From positions 560,001-624,000 of the forward strand of contig CAJNDS010001013.1 in the NCBI GenBank assembly GCA_905221605.1: a stretch of 64,000 bases of DNA, given 5' to 3'. The translations under genes and the position numbers were made by a program. Below the pieces are notes generated by a model, which was not told the origin of the DNA, searched no databases, and saw only the letters and a program-made list of their open reading frames with translations. Origin of the DNA: Symbiodinium natans (Eukaryota; Sar; Dinophyceae; Suessiales; Symbiodiniaceae). This document shows, in pieces, positions 63,957-64,000 of this stretch. Each line of letters begins with the position of its first letter. The first letter of the stretch is position 1.

Positions 63957-64000
63957 GTCAAGGTCAGAGCAGGGTCACGGTAGCGGAGAAAGAACTGGTG
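63957..64000 (-). CDS. Possible exon running off the window
   Basis: Frame QFFLRYRDPALTLT, cut by the window edge. Same direction as all neighbours. Confidence 0.35.

Overview
The window reads as nuclear DNA of a dinoflagellate. Three things point there. (1) A gene at 57171-62605 carries RCC1-like repeats of the form (A/S)FAALKxDGSVVxWG...GGDSSxVxxxLxSGV, a style I know from Symbiodinium-type genomes. (2) Heptamers of the TTTAGGG/CCCTAAA class (the plant and dinoflagellate telomere unit) are scattered through the whole window, not only at an end. (3) Apparent splice sites include GC and possibly GA donors besides GT. I cannot name the genus. No rRNA, tRNA, CRISPR array or bacterial operon was recognised.

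Layout. Nearly every coding segment I can support is on the minus strand, which fits the long one-direction gene arrays of dinoflagellates. From right to left: the 3' part of one gene (64000 to a stop at 62717); a gap of about 110 bp; a complete multi-exon gene for a probable type I membrane protein with a signal peptide, RCC1-like repeats, Ser/Thr-rich linkers, a C-terminal membrane helix and a short tail (62605-57171); an unrecognised frameshifted gene (56392-55968); a 1.1 kb C-rich minisatellite; a TIR-like gene (53679-52964); then, from 52.3 kb to the left edge, dozens of small GC-rich islands of 45-190 bp that look like single exons of further genes (one stop at 30677, an open end at 26369). 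Only a few can be joined confidently; the rest are listed one by one. Short GC-rich islands are often open in several frames, so single exon calls are mostly worth 0.3-0.6.

Between the islands lie two kinds of sequence. One is telomere-like arrays, perfect or degenerate, often locally homogenised into variants (TTTGGGG, TTGAGGG, TCTAGGG, CCCCTAAA). Around many islands they converge: CCCTAAA on the left and TTTAGGG on the right of the plus strand. On the coding strand the intron then starts with TTTAGGG units, often giving the donor G|GTTTAGGG, and ends with CCCTAAA units, so its two ends could pair. The other kind is at least 14 families of 80-150 bp inverted-repeat elements (MITE-like, called A-Q here), several with TA target duplications, many nested and many split by telomere-like tracts. 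Some sit at or very near proposed intron ends. A separate family of about 100 bp with CTTACTTC/GAAGTAAG ends occurs three times; one copy is an intron of the RCC1-like gene with a 3-bp duplication, the hallmark of an introner.

The RCC1-like gene, the TIR-like gene and the intron-generating elements are the best supported parts. Gene borders left of 52 kb are unresolved and need transcript data.
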